Source: Nitrospirota bacterium (GTDB lineage: Bacteria > Nitrospirota > Leptospirillia > Leptospirillales > Leptospirillaceae). Taken from it: a stretch of 34,019 nt of DNA. The stretch covers positions 1 to 34,019 of the forward strand of contig JAJZCZ010000013.1 of the NCBI GenBank assembly GCA_021828805.1, written 5' to 3'. The position numbers were made by a program, and so were the translations under genes. The notes beneath the pieces are model-generated. The model was not told the DNA's origin. It did not search any database and saw only the letters and a list, made by a program, of their open reading frames with translations. Below are positions 1-9,137 of this stretch, one piece after another. Every line of letters begins with the position of its first letter. The first letter of the stretch is position 1.

Positions 1-3000
1 GGAAGATTTTCGACAGTCCCGGCGCTCCTGCCTTTTCTCAGGAACACTGGACCCATGTGCGGCTGAACCCGGAAGTTCCGCTCCAGGTCGACGCTCTCCG
101 GATCCTTCGTCCGCCTTCCTCCTGCACGCTCCTCCACGATCCGGAGGACTGCCCCTCCTGCGAGATGCGTCTGACCCGGGGACTGCGGGAGATCCGCGGC
201 CCCTTCATGGAGGGGTTTTCCCTTCCGGACTGCGAGGAGTTCGAACACTGGATGACAGGAGTGCGGGAGGAAATTCAGGTTCGCGTCCGCTGGAGCACGG
301 ACCGGCTCATCCGCCTCTACGAAAAGCGCGGCACACCCTTCGAGGCCCTCGCCGTCCTCGAAGGGGTTCTCCGGATGGATCCGCTCGACGAGGGCTGCCA
401 CGGACGGATGATGCTCCTTCTGGCCGAGACCGGGAATACGATAGCGGCCCTGGCCCAGTACGAGATCCTCCGCAAGGAGCTCCGGGATCAGCTGGGACTT
501 GAGCCCTCCTCCGAGATCCGCGCTATTTACGACAAGATCCGCTTGCGTTCACCGGAACGCGAGCTTCCTCGTCTCAGCGAACGGGGAGCGCTCTTTCCGG
601 AGAATTTCTTTTCCCCCGAATGGCGACCGGCAACAGCTCTGTCTGTTGAGTTTTCGGAGGAGGGGGGGGATGAGGCCGGGGCGCCCTCCCCGGAGATCCG
701 GGAGGCGCTCGCCCGGGCCGCCCGGATGGCGGAGGATCTCGGAGGCGTCCCCGGACGGCGGGAGGCCCACTCTTTCCTTACCTGGTTTGGGATCTCCGGA
801 CAGGCCGAAGGGGCGGCGCGACGGGCCGCCCGGACGGCGCTCGCTCTCCGGAAGATTGTGGAGGAGATGCAGGACAAAGCCCGACAAAGGATCTCGATTG
901 CCGTGGGGATCCATGCGGGAAGAATCCTCCGGAGTGCCCCCGACACCCCTCCGGACCCCACCGGAACGGTTTCGAGAACAGCCCTGGCGCTTTCGATGCA
1001 GGCCGGGAGCGGTGAGATTCTGGTGTCGGCAGAAGCGGCCCGGCTCCTCAGGGGGCAGTTTCGTCTCGGGGAGGCGGGCGAGTTCCGGATCCTGGGTCGG
1101 AGGACGAAGGGCTACACGCTCCGGGGTGAGGCCGAAGCGGGAAATGAGCCCAGAGCCGGACATCTTTTCGGCCGGGACTCGGAACTCGGAACTCTCGAAG
1201 AACTCTGGAGACAAAACAACGGGGCGGTGGTCGTGGTGGAAGGCGATGCGGGCATCGGCAAGAGCGCCCTGGTCCGCTCCTTCGTCGCCTCTCCCGTCGT
1301 CCGGGAGGGTCTTCTTCTCACGATCGAATGTTTCCCCCAGTTCGTGGACAGCCCGCTTTACCCCGTCGTCCGTTCCCTCCGGGGATCCGCGGAGATCCCG
1401 GAGGAGATGGATGCCGGAGAGGCCTATCCTCGCCTTCTCCTCTACGTCCGCTCCCTCAGCCTTCCGGAGGAGCGCACCGCCGTCGCCCTTCTGGGAAAAC
1501 TCTTCTCTCTTCCTCCCCTTCCGGAGTTCCCTCTTCCGGCGATCTCCTCTGCGGAGATCCGGGAGGAGACCATGAAGCTCCTCCTCTCCCTCCTCTTAGC
1601 CCGATCCCGGAAGAGGCGCGTTCTTTTTCTCGTCGAGGATATCCACTGGACCGATGCCGCCACGGGGGACCTTCTCCGTCGCCTCCTCTCCGACCCCCTC
1701 TTCACGAGACGGATCTTCTTCCTGGTTACGACCCGTCCCGGAGAGGACCCGCCCTGGCTCGGCACCCTGCCGGATCGCACGGCGATCTGCCTTCCCCCTC
1801 TCGCCGCATTGGACAGCCGGGCCATGATCCAGTCGCTCAACGCCACCGGTTCTCTCCCCGACGCCGAGATCTCCCGGATCCTCGCCGCGGCCGACGGCGT
1901 CCCTCTCTTCCTCGAGGAGTTGACCCGCGAGAGGCTCGAGGCGGCCGGAGGGAGCGGATCCCTCCTTCTTCCCGGGACCTTGTCGGAGGTTCTCGCCTCC
2001 CGCCTCGACCGCCTCGAAGAGTCCCGGGTCCTTCTCCAGCGGGCCGCGGTCTACGGGCGGAGCGTTCCCATGGACCTTCTTCGCGCCCTCTCCCCCGAAC
2101 CTCCCGAGAGGTTCGACGCCCTTCTTGCCCGGGCTGTCCTGTCGGGCCTCGTCTCCCTCGACCCCGCGCCCGCCGGAGAACTCTTCTGTTTCCACCACGC
2201 CCTGATCGCCGAGGCTGCCCTCCAGACGCTCCCTCTGTCCCAACGAAAGCGTCTTTACCGGCAGATCGCGGAGACCCTCCGGGACCGCTTCCCCGAACGC
2301 GCCGCGGCGACCCCGGAGCACGTGGCCCTTTCCTTCGAGGCGGCCGGCGAGTTCCCTCTGGCCCTCCCGTGGTTCGAGAAGGCGGTCGCAATGGCCCTTG
2401 CGCACGGATTTCTTTCCGAGGCCGCCCGCTTCTCCCGGAAGGCGCTGGAGACGCTCTCTCTCTGCCCTCCCTCTCCGGAGCTCAAGGTGCAGGAGATCCG
2501 ACTCCTGATCGGACTGGGAACCCTTCTGTTCGACCTGGAGGGCAATGGAAGCCCCGAAGGGGAGGCGGCGATCCAAAAGGCCTGCTCCCTGATCGATTCC
2601 AAAACGGAGTTGACGGAGGAGACCTTCTACGCCTTTTACAACCTCTGGGCCTTCCAGTACGAGAAAGTCGATCTCCGCTCCTTCCGCGACCAGGCCGACT
2701 TCCTTCTCGGGCTGGCCGACCGTAGCGACCGCCGCGACTTCCGCATCGCCGCCCGCTATGCCGACGGCAGCACCGCCTGCTGGGAAGGCCGGTTTCCCCA
2801 CGCCATCGCCGCCCTCGACCGGGTCCTCGCGATTCCGGAAGAGACCGACGTCGGCCCGGAGGCGCAATCGATCGTCCGGGAGGCTCTGGACTACAAGCTC
2901 TGGACCCTCTGGTTTTTGGGCCGCTACCGGTCGGCGGGGCTTCTGGCCGACACACTTCTTGCGCGACTACGCTCCTCCGATGCCAACAGAAAGAAAGGCC

Positions 3001-3632
3001 ACCTCCTGACCTTTGCCATGGTCCTGTACCGCTACCTGAGGTTGTCCGACCGGGTCCTCGAGATCGCCGGCGACCTCGAGCAGGCGATTCATGCCATGAA
3101 GGTCCAGGTGTGGTCCGCCGCGGAGCGGGCGTTCCGGGGCTGGGCGATGGTTGAAAACGGCGATCCCGGCGGACTTCCCCACGTCCTTCAGGGGCTGGCT
3201 CTGGCCCGGAGGTACCACCCGATCGCCGAGAACAAGTACCTCTCCCTGCTCTCCGAGTGCTGGCTTCGCCTGGGGGAGCCCGGGAAGGCCTGTGAGGTGG
3301 CCCTGTCGGGGCTCCAGTTCTCGGAAAAGTCCGGGGCCCTCTTCTACGACGCGGAACTCTGGCGCCTGAGGGGAGAGGCGCTCCTCATGGAAGGCTCGCG
3401 CGAGGAGGCCCGAAGAAGCTTCGAAACCGCGATCGGCATCAGCCGGAGGCAGGGGGGGAAGGCCCTCGAGCTACGGGCCCTCTCAAGCCTTCTGCGGCTC
3501 TTTCTCTCCGGGAAAGAAAAAAGCCGGGCCCGGGAGCTCCTGCCCGACCTTTCCGGGATCCTCGACGACCCCGAGTCCGATCCCTCCCTCCCCGATATCC
3601 GGGAGGCCCTCGATCTTCGGAGCGCGATTTGA
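1..3632 (+). CDS. BTAD-domain transcriptional regulator with degenerate class III cyclase-like domain, AAA/NACHT-like ATPase and TPR-like C-terminus; 5' partial at the window edge
   Basis: The frame is open upstream of the listed GTG at 57 to base 3 (KIFDSPGAPAFSQEHWTHVRLNPEV...), so the start lies outside the window. BTAD-like segment ALAVLEGVLRMDPLDEGCHGRMMLLLAETGNTIAALAQYEILRKELRDQLGLEPSSEI; Walker A GDAGIGKS; Walker B-like RRVLFLVEDIHW; helical repeat C-terminus. Confidence 0.8.
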   Translation, partial: KIFDSPGAPAFSQEHWTHVRLNPEVPLQVDALRILRPPSSCTLLHDPEDCPSCEMRLTRGLREIRGPFMEGFSLPDCEEFEHWMTGVREEIQVRVRWSTDRLIRLYEKRGTPFEALAVLEGVLRMDPLDEGCHGRMMLLLAETGNTIAALAQYEILRKELRDQLGLEPSSEIRAIYDKIRLRSPERELPRLSERGALFPENFFSPEWRPATALSVEFSEEGGDEAGAPSPEIREALARAARMAEDLGGVPGRREAHSFLTWFGISGQAEGAARRAARTALALRKIVEEMQDKARQRISIAVGIHAGRILRSAPDTPPDPTGTVSRTALALSMQAGSGEILVSAEAARLLRGQFRLGEAGEFRILGRRTKGYTLRGEAEAGNEPRAGHLFGRDSELGTLEELWRQNNGAVVVVEGDAGIGKSALVRSFVASPVVREGLLLTIECFPQFVDSPLYPVVRSLRGSAEIPEEMDAGEAYPRLLLYVRSLSLPEERTAVALLGKLFSLPPLPEFPLPAISSAEIREETMKLLLSLLLARSRKRRVLFLVEDIHWTDAATGDLLRRLLSDPLFTRRIFFLVTTRPGEDPPWLGTLPDRTAICLPPLAALDSRAMIQSLNATGSLPDAEISRILAAADGVPLFLEELTRERLEAAGGSGSLLLPGTLSEVLASRLDRLEESRVLLQRAAVYGRSVPMDLLRALSPEPPERFDALLARAVLSGLVSLDPAPAGELFCFHHALIAEAALQTLPLSQRKRLYRQIAETLRDRFPERAAATPEHVALSFEAAGEFPLALPWFEKAVAMALAHGFLSEAARFSRKALETLSLCPPSPELKVQEIRLLIGLGTLLFDLEGNGSPEGEAAIQKACSLIDSKTELTEETFYAFYNLWAFQYEKVDLRSFRDQADFLLGLADRSDRRDFRIAARYADGSTACWEGRFPHAIAALDRVLAIPEETDVGPEAQSIVREALDYKLWTLWFLGRYRSAGLLADTLLARLRSSDANRKKGHLLTFAMVLYRYLRLSDRVLEIAGDLEQAIHAMKVQVWSAAERAFRGWAMVENGDPGGLPHVLQGLALARRYHPIAENKYLSLLSECWLRLGEPGKACEVALSGLQFSEKSGALFYDAELWRLRGEALLMEGSREEARRSFETAIGISRRQGGKALELRALSSLLRLFLSGKEKSRARELLPDLSGILDDPESDPSLPDIREALDLRSAI

Positions 3633-3662
3633 TGAAAACCATGAAAGACTTCCGCTTTCTGG

Positions 3663-3676
3663 AGACTGCGCAGTCT
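3663..3676. repeat. Perfect 14-bp palindrome AGACTGCGCAGTCT downstream of the BTAD regulator stop
   Basis: Read directly: AGACTGC/GCAGTCT are exact reverse complements. Confidence 0.75.
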
Positions 3677-3737
3677 GTTCTGGTGTCCGTTCGGGGTCAA
3701 AAATGATCACAATCCTTGCAATGTGGCCCCCTGTCGA

Positions 3738-3767
3738 TTGACACAGGGCGTTGGTATTGGCTAAAAT
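3738..3767 (+). promoter_or_regulatory. Putative sigma70 promoter TTGACA-18 bp-TAAAAT
   Basis: TTGACA at 3738-3743 and TAAAAT at 3762-3767. A 6-bp inverted repeat (CCCTGT/ACAGGG, 3729-3748) overlaps the -35. Confidence 0.55.
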
Positions 3768-3796
3768 CGAACACTGTTAAAGCGTCGTTGCGGGGC

Positions 3797-3818
3797 TCAA
3801 GTCCTGCCTTCGGCACCA
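3797..3818 (+). other. tRNA-Leu-like 3'-end fragment (T-loop, T-stem 3' strand, acceptor 3' strand, CCA); candidate attachment-site scar
   Basis: TCAAGTCCTGCCTTCGGCACCA resembles bacterial tRNA-Leu 3' ends (e.g. ...TTCAAGTCC...CTTCGGCACCA). No 5' acceptor GCCGAAG upstream, and the 5' T-stem strand (CGGGG) does not pair properly with CCTGC. Confidence 0.55.
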
Positions 3819-3829
3819 TTTTTCCTCCA

Positions 3830-3845
3830 CGCCGGAATTCCGGCG
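3830..3845. repeat. Perfect 16-bp palindrome CGCCGGAATTCCGGCG in the pyrE leader
   Basis: Read directly; followed by CCTCTTTGCG. Confidence 0.7.
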
Positions 3846-3937
3846 CCTCTTTGCGAAAAGACCCCGCAAATGACCCGTGTGATCCAAGAGATTCGGCCCT
3901 TTATACCTTCTCCCCCACCCCTTTCAGGATTTCGTCC

Positions 3938-4573
3938 TTGATCGAACTTGTGACCTCTGTACACCCCGTTCTTCCCGACCGCTGGGAATCTCTCCTGGCC
4001 GCCGACCGTGAGGAGCTCTTCCGGATTCTCTACGAACGCTCCTTCATCCACCGGCCCGACCGGCCCTTCACCCTCTCCTCGGGAAAGACCAGCCCGGTCT
4101 ATGTCGATTGCAAGAAGACGACCCTGGGACATTCCCGGGCCCAGTTTCTGATCGGTGACCTCCTTTACCACCGGATTTCCCGTCTGGATCCCGATGGAAT
4201 CGGCGGACTCACTCTGGGAGCCGACCCGATCGCGGTGGCGACCTCCCTGGTGAGCGGTCTTTACCGTCGCTCCATTCCATCCTTTGTCGTCCGCAAGGAG
4301 ACCAAGGGCCACGGGACAAAAAATCCCGTCGAGGGGGATCTGATCGAGAGGGCCCGGGTGGTGGTGGTCGAGGATGTGGTCACCACGGGAGCGTCCGGAA
4401 TGCGGGCGGTCGATGTGTGCCGGGAGTGCGGGTACGAGGTTCTCGAGGTGGTGGCTCTCGTGGACCGGGAGGAAGGGGGACGGGATCGCTTCACGCAGGC
4501 GGGAGTTCCGTTCTTCTCCTTTTTCACCCTGTCGGATTTTCTGGCCCACGACCGGGAGATCCGGTCGGTCTGA
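3938..4573 (+). CDS. pyrE: Orotate phosphoribosyltransferase
   Basis: PRPP-binding motif VVVVEDVVTTGASGMRAVDVCRE, FTLSSGKTSPVYVDCKK, GLTLGADPIAVA. The ORF opens at 3716, but homology-like sequence begins near TTG 3938 or GTG 3950. Confidence 0.9.
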   Translation: MIELVTSVHPVLPDRWESLLAADREELFRILYERSFIHRPDRPFTLSSGKTSPVYVDCKKTTLGHSRAQFLIGDLLYHRISRLDPDGIGGLTLGADPIAVATSLVSGLYRRSIPSFVVRKETKGHGTKNPVEGDLIERARVVVVEDVVTTGASGMRAVDVCRECGYEVLEVVALVDREEGGRDRFTQAGVPFFSFFTLSDFLAHDREIRSV

Positions 4574-4714
4574 CCCGGGAACTCCCGTCAGGATCTCTTT
4601 TCCGCCGTCCCATATTTCACCTCCAGAATTCTTTTAAATGTCTCGCGCCCGGAGAGTGTGGACGGCGACTTTCATGAGACGCCGCTGATTTTTTTTTGGC
4701 GACTTCCGGAGGTG

Positions 4715-4743
4715 TTGACCTCTGATTTCTCCTGGGGTATAGT
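4715..4743 (+). promoter_or_regulatory. Near-consensus sigma70 promoter TTGACC-17 bp-TATAGT
   Basis: TTGACC 4715-4720, TATAGT 4738-4743, 17-bp spacer, about 75 bp upstream of the small ORF at 4819. Confidence 0.65.
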
Positions 4744-4818
4744 GTTCTTTGCCAATAAGTCCAATTTTTGGACCACAAGAATCCGGAATCATCGGAAACC
4801 TACGACGCGGGGGTTGCT

Positions 4819-4953
4819 ATGCCTTACAAGATGGGTTCCTTCAATCCGACCGATGCAAACTATGCCAACATGACCCTGACGGTTGTCTTCGTCATCCTGG
4901 CGGGAACGGCTCTTCTGACGGCCTTCACCATCATGAAGACCTTCGAAAAGTAA
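4819..4953 (+). CDS. Small (44 aa) single-TM membrane protein, function unknown
   Basis: MPYKMGSFNPTDANYANMTLTVVFVILAGTALLTAFTIMKTFEK: polar N-terminus, about 20-residue hydrophobic helix and short charged tail, behind a strong promoter-like sequence. Confidence 0.55.
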   Translation: MPYKMGSFNPTDANYANMTLTVVFVILAGTALLTAFTIMKTFEK

Positions 4954-5158
4954 AAAAAGCGTCACCCCTTTTGGCCTCCGTACCCCGGAGACTGAAGGGA
5001 TGAGTGTTCCGGGGTCTCCCCCGGTTGCGACACCATTTGGCATTATTCTGATACATACATTCCTGAGGGCGGGGTTCTCCCTGATCCGGGCCGGAGTCGG
5101 TCGGGGTCAGGGCCTCCCGCCTTTTTTTTCCCTGCACTCCTGAACCGTTCGGGAAGCC

Positions 5159-7519
5159 TTGAAAAAATTCCTGCTGTTCTCTCTTCTCATCCTTCTTATC
5201 CTTGGAGCCGCCTCCGGGGTGGTTGGATATTTCGCCTACCAGAAAATCGTGGCGGGGATTCCCTCCGTCGACTTTCTTCGCCATTACGTCCCCTTTACGA
5301 CCTCCCACATCTATGACAGAAATGGCCAGAAGATCGGCTCCTTTTACAAGGAGCGGCGTGAATATCTTCCTCTGGGGCGTATTCCGCCGCTGATGGTGCA
5401 CAGCATCCTGGCGGTGGAGGATGAGCATTTCTATGAGCACGGGGCGCTGGCCTATGGCTCGATTATCCGGGCGGCTCTCTCCGATGCCCTGGCGGGCTAT
5501 CTGCGGGAGGGGGCCAGCACTATCACCCAGCAGCTGGCCCGGAACATCTTCCTCACCCACAGGAAGACCTTTATCCGGAAGATCCGGGAGGCTCTTCTCT
5601 CCTACCGGATTGAAAAGGTTCTCACCAAGGATGAAATCCTCGAGCTTTATTTAAACCAGATCTATCTCGGGGAAGGGGCCTATGGCGTCTCCGCCGCGGC
5701 CCATACCTACTTCGGCAAGGACCTCTCCGACCTGACCCTTCAGGAGACGGCGATGATTGCCGGGATGATCCGCTCCCCCATCGAGTTTTCTCCGCTGCTT
5801 CATCCCGAGGCGGCCAAACGGCGGCAACTGGTGGTTCTCCAGCGCATGGTCCGCGTCCATTTCATTACGGAGGCCGAGAAGGTAAAAGCTTACGCGGCTC
5901 CCCTTGAAATCGTCCCCCCCTCTCACTCCGCAAGTCCCAGCGCCTATTTTCTGGAGTTTGTCCGCCAGAAGCTCGAGCGGGAGATGCCGGCGAAAAAACT
6001 CTTTGGAGGAGGGCTCCGGATTTTCACGACCCTCGACCTCCGGATCCAGATGGCCGCCAATCAGGCTCTTCGCAAGGGACTCCGGGCGATCGACCGGCGC
6101 CAGGGTTTCCGCGGGGCGATCCGGGTCTTAAAGCCGCGGGACCTCGTGGCCCTTAAAAACAAGACGGTCGTTGGCGCCACCGCCCATGATCTTGAGGATC
6201 TTGTGGGGAAACGGGCCGATGCCACGGTTCTTTCCGTTTCTTCCAAAGAAGCCTGGGTCTCCGTGGACAAACGCTTTGGCCGGATTACCCTCGATCATGC
6301 CCAGTGGGCCCGGACCATTCTTACACGGCCTGAAATCAACCGGGGACGCAAGGTTTTAAACCCCTTTTCGCTTGAAAGGATCCTGAGGCCGGGATATGTC
6401 GTCCGGGTCCATGTTCTTTCCTCCGTTCACGAGAAAAAAGGATGGATCTTCGAGGGCTCCCTCGATCAGGTGCCTCTTGTCCAGGGCGCTGTGGTGGCGC
6501 TCGATCCCAAGACGGGGGGGATCCTGGCGATGGCGGGGGGATACAGCTTCGCCCGGAGCAAGTTCAACCGGGCCGTTCAGGCTCTGAGACAGCCGGGGTC
6601 GGCCTTCAAGGTGATCGACTACGGGGCGGCCCTTGAGAAGGGCTATGCGCCGGGCTCCATCTTAAATGACTCTCCCCTGGTCTTTTTTGATCGCATTCAC
6701 CATCGTGTCTGGCGTCCCAAAGACTTTGAGGCCGGCTTTCTGGGACCGGTTCCCATGAGAAAGGCGCTGGCCGAATCGATCAACCTCGCCACTATCCGCC
6801 TTGTTCGCCGGGAGGGGGTGGGGTCGGTGATCGGATTTGCCCGGCGGCTTGGGATAACCACCCCGCTTCCGCATGATCTGACCCTGGCGCTGGGCTCGGC
6901 AACCGTCAAGCCGATCGAGATTACCGGGGCCTATTCTGTGATTGCCAACGGAGGGGTACGAGAGACGGTGCACTCGATCGACCGTGTCTTTGACAACCGG
7001 AAGACCACCATTTACCGCTTTGTTCCCGAGGCCCGCCCCGTCTACGATCCCGCCTACAGCTATCTGATGATCTCGATGATGGAAAGCGTCATCAAGGAGG
7101 GGACGGGCCGGGATGCGCTCTCGCTGGGGGTCCTTCTCGCGGGAAAGACGGGGACGACGAACAGCTTCAAGGATGCCTGGTTCATCGGCTTCTCTCCTGA
7201 CATTGTCGTGGGGGTCTATACCGGCATGGACGACCATCGTTCCATGGGGAGAGGGGAGTATGGGGCCAAGGCGGCTCTTCCAATCTGGATGGATGTGATG
7301 CGGACCTCCCTTCCCTTCTTCCCCGGCAACCATGTCTTCAAGATTCCGGATGACATCGTCGATGTCCGGATCGATCCGGAGACAGGGCTGAAGGTTCCTC
7401 TTACCGCCCAGAAATTCGTCGTCGAGGAGTACAAGAAGGGGGAGGAGCCTCCCGCCGAGTCCACGACGGGCGCGCCCCCCCCGGATGCCGGCCTGTACAA
7501 TCTCGACGGGGCCCCCTGA
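5159..7519 (+). CDS. Penicillin-binding protein 1A-type bifunctional glycosyltransferase/transpeptidase
   Basis: GT51 motifs AVEDEHFYEHGALAYGSIIRA and EGASTITQQLARN; transpeptidase motif GKTGTTNSFKDAWFIGFSP; N-terminal TM; TTG start. Confidence 0.93.
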   Translation: MKKFLLFSLLILLILGAASGVVGYFAYQKIVAGIPSVDFLRHYVPFTTSHIYDRNGQKIGSFYKERREYLPLGRIPPLMVHSILAVEDEHFYEHGALAYGSIIRAALSDALAGYLREGASTITQQLARNIFLTHRKTFIRKIREALLSYRIEKVLTKDEILELYLNQIYLGEGAYGVSAAAHTYFGKDLSDLTLQETAMIAGMIRSPIEFSPLLHPEAAKRRQLVVLQRMVRVHFITEAEKVKAYAAPLEIVPPSHSASPSAYFLEFVRQKLEREMPAKKLFGGGLRIFTTLDLRIQMAANQALRKGLRAIDRRQGFRGAIRVLKPRDLVALKNKTVVGATAHDLEDLVGKRADATVLSVSSKEAWVSVDKRFGRITLDHAQWARTILTRPEINRGRKVLNPFSLERILRPGYVVRVHVLSSVHEKKGWIFEGSLDQVPLVQGAVVALDPKTGGILAMAGGYSFARSKFNRAVQALRQPGSAFKVIDYGAALEKGYAPGSILNDSPLVFFDRIHHRVWRPKDFEAGFLGPVPMRKALAESINLATIRLVRREGVGSVIGFARRLGITTPLPHDLTLALGSATVKPIEITGAYSVIANGGVRETVHSIDRVFDNRKTTIYRFVPEARPVYDPAYSYLMISMMESVIKEGTGRDALSLGVLLAGKTGTTNSFKDAWFIGFSPDIVVGVYTGMDDHRSMGRGEYGAKAALPIWMDVMRTSLPFFPGNHVFKIPDDIVDVRIDPETGLKVPLTAQKFVVEEYKKGEEPPAESTTGAPPPDAGLYNLDGAP

Positions 7520-7712
7520 CCCTCCCTTTCCTCCCTCTCCTGAGATTTCTGAGCTCCCTTTGGCGCCTTTTCCTGACTCCTGTTTCCGCCTCGCCTTTTC
7601 GAGGGAGAGGCGGTATCATTTTTGGAGGGGAGGCGCCGGAGCTGTGAGCTTCTCCAGCCTTTTATGATCTGAAACCCGACCGGGAACTGCAAAGAGGGAG
7701 GGAGGAACAAAG

Positions 7713-8204
7713 ATGAAGGAAGACGGGAAGACATCGGACAGGGGAGAGCGTTCCCCGGAGGGAGGCGATTCCGGGGATCTGGCCCGGGAGATCCGCCGGC
7801 TTCTCGAGGTCAGCGATCAGCGGCTCGAGCGGATCGAGGCCGAAGTGCGCGAGATGGACGAGCGCAATCGCCGGGCCTACGAACGTCTTGCGGGGACGCT
7901 CTCGCCCAGCCGGAGGGAGTGGAGCTTCATGGCGGGAGGGGCCGTTGTGGTGGTGATTCTCCTGACACTCCTTTTCTTCACCCTCCCCCGGTCCGGACAG
8001 CGGCCGGCGGCGCCGGTCTCCTCCGGGCTCGCCCGTCCCGACCAGATGGGAGAGAAGGAGCGGTATGTCTATTTCGTGGGCCGCTGGTACCTGGGTGTCC
8101 GCGACCGCATGTCCACCTCGGAGAGAAAGTTCCTCGAAAATTACTTAAAGCCCTTCGACAACATCGATGCCGATCTGAAGGCGCGCAAGGAAGCGGGGCT
8201 CTAG
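7713..8204 (+). CDS. Hypothetical protein with predicted coiled N-terminus and one TM helix
   Basis: RBS-like GGGAGGGAGG upstream of ATG; EIRRLLEVSDQRLERIEAEVREMDERN... then WSFMAGGAVVVVILLTLLFFTLP. Confidence 0.7.
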   Translation: MKEDGKTSDRGERSPEGGDSGDLAREIRRLLEVSDQRLERIEAEVREMDERNRRAYERLAGTLSPSRREWSFMAGGAVVVVILLTLLFFTLPRSGQRPAAPVSSGLARPDQMGEKERYVYFVGRWYLGVRDRMSTSERKFLENYLKPFDNIDADLKARKEAGL

Positions 8205-8303
8205 CCGGCCACGTAACGCCCTGGCGGTACCCTCATCTGGTGTCACCTCTTGCCTTTTCCCTTTCTGTAAACTCCCGTCCCCCCTGCCTCCAGAGAGTCG
8301 CAA

Positions 8304-9137
8304 CTAGCGCGATGCCGACGACGTTCGGGGATCGGCGGGGCGCGAATGGCTGTTGACGTAGGCGGCCACATCCCACGCCTGCTGGTCTGAAAGGCTCTTC
8401 CCCTTGGAGAGCGGCATGTTCATCCGGAGAAAGCCGGCCAGTTCCCGGACGTTCGAGAAGCCGGCGCCCCGATTGTAGGAGTGGGGGCCCCAGACCGGAG
8501 GAAAGGCGACCTGACCGAGGTCTGCCTTGGTGCCCTGGCCGTCGAGACCATGGCAAAGGGCGCAACGGGCTTCGAAGAGGACCTTGCCCCGGTGGAGGCT
8601 GGGGGTCCTGTCGGGCTTGGGAAGACGGACGATCCCCTGTCCCTTGAGGTAGAGGCCGATGGGGGCTCCCCGGGAGACCCAGTAGGCGTAGGCGACGATG
8701 GCCTTCATGGTGTCGCTGTTCGCGGGCGGCGGTGTGCCGTTGAGGGAGAAGCGGAAGCATCCCTGGATCCTCTCCTCGAGGGTGTTGACCTTGTGGTTCT
8801 TGGACCGATAGCGGGGATAGGTCCCGACGGCTCCCCAGAGGGGAGCGCTGTAGGGTTTGATCCCCCGGTCGAGATGGCAGGATTCGCAGGTCAGGTCGTT
8901 TCCGACATATTTTTTGGCGTACAGGTTCGTGTGGATGAAAATGAGCTCTCCCTTGCGGATCAGACGGCCCATCGGCCCGTCGGGAAGGGATCCTTCGGCC
9001 GGGGGAGCAAAGAACTGGAAGTTCTGGTTTCCGGAGGCCAGGGCCTCAGAGGGCCCCAGGGCAACCGGAAGCGCGAGGGAGAAGAGGAAGACGAGGACGG
9101 ACCGGAGCCTCCCCGGGGGTGTCGAACCGATAGTCAT
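8304..9137 (-). CDS. tsdA: Diheme c-type cytochrome, TsdA-like thiosulfate dehydrogenase / tetrathionate reductase candidate
   Basis: Signal peptide; CESCH (8874-8888) and CALCH (8550-8564); RGIKPYSAPLWGAVGTYPRYRSKNHKVNTLEERIQGCFRFSLNG and MNMPLSKGKSLSDQQAWDVAAYVN resemble TsdA signature regions. Confidence 0.72.
   Translation of the reverse strand: MTIGSTPPGRLRSVLVFLFSLALPVALGPSEALASGNQNFQFFAPPAEGSLPDGPMGRLIRKGELIFIHTNLYAKKYVGNDLTCESCHLDRGIKPYSAPLWGAVGTYPRYRSKNHKVNTLEERIQGCFRFSLNGTPPPANSDTMKAIVAYAYWVSRGAPIGLYLKGQGIVRLPKPDRTPSLHRGKVLFEARCALCHGLDGQGTKADLGQVAFPPVWGPHSYNRGAGFSNVRELAGFLRMNMPLSKGKSLSDQQAWDVAAYVNSHSRPADPRTSSASR

Noticed and set aside
1328-2725. 465-aa plus-strand overlapping ORF inside the BTAD regulator
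   Set aside because: Pro/Arg/Ser/Gly-rich translation typical of out-of-frame GC-rich DNA; the main frame has clear ATPase motifs.
57-3632. GTG at 57 as the true start of the BTAD regulator
   Set aside because: The frame remains open to the window edge with protein-like sequence upstream, so this start is an artefact of ORF calling.
3741-3818. Complete tRNA gene ending at CGGCACCA
   Set aside because: No matching 5' acceptor strand, mismatched T-stem and no convincing anticodon arm; better explained as a 3'-end fragment.
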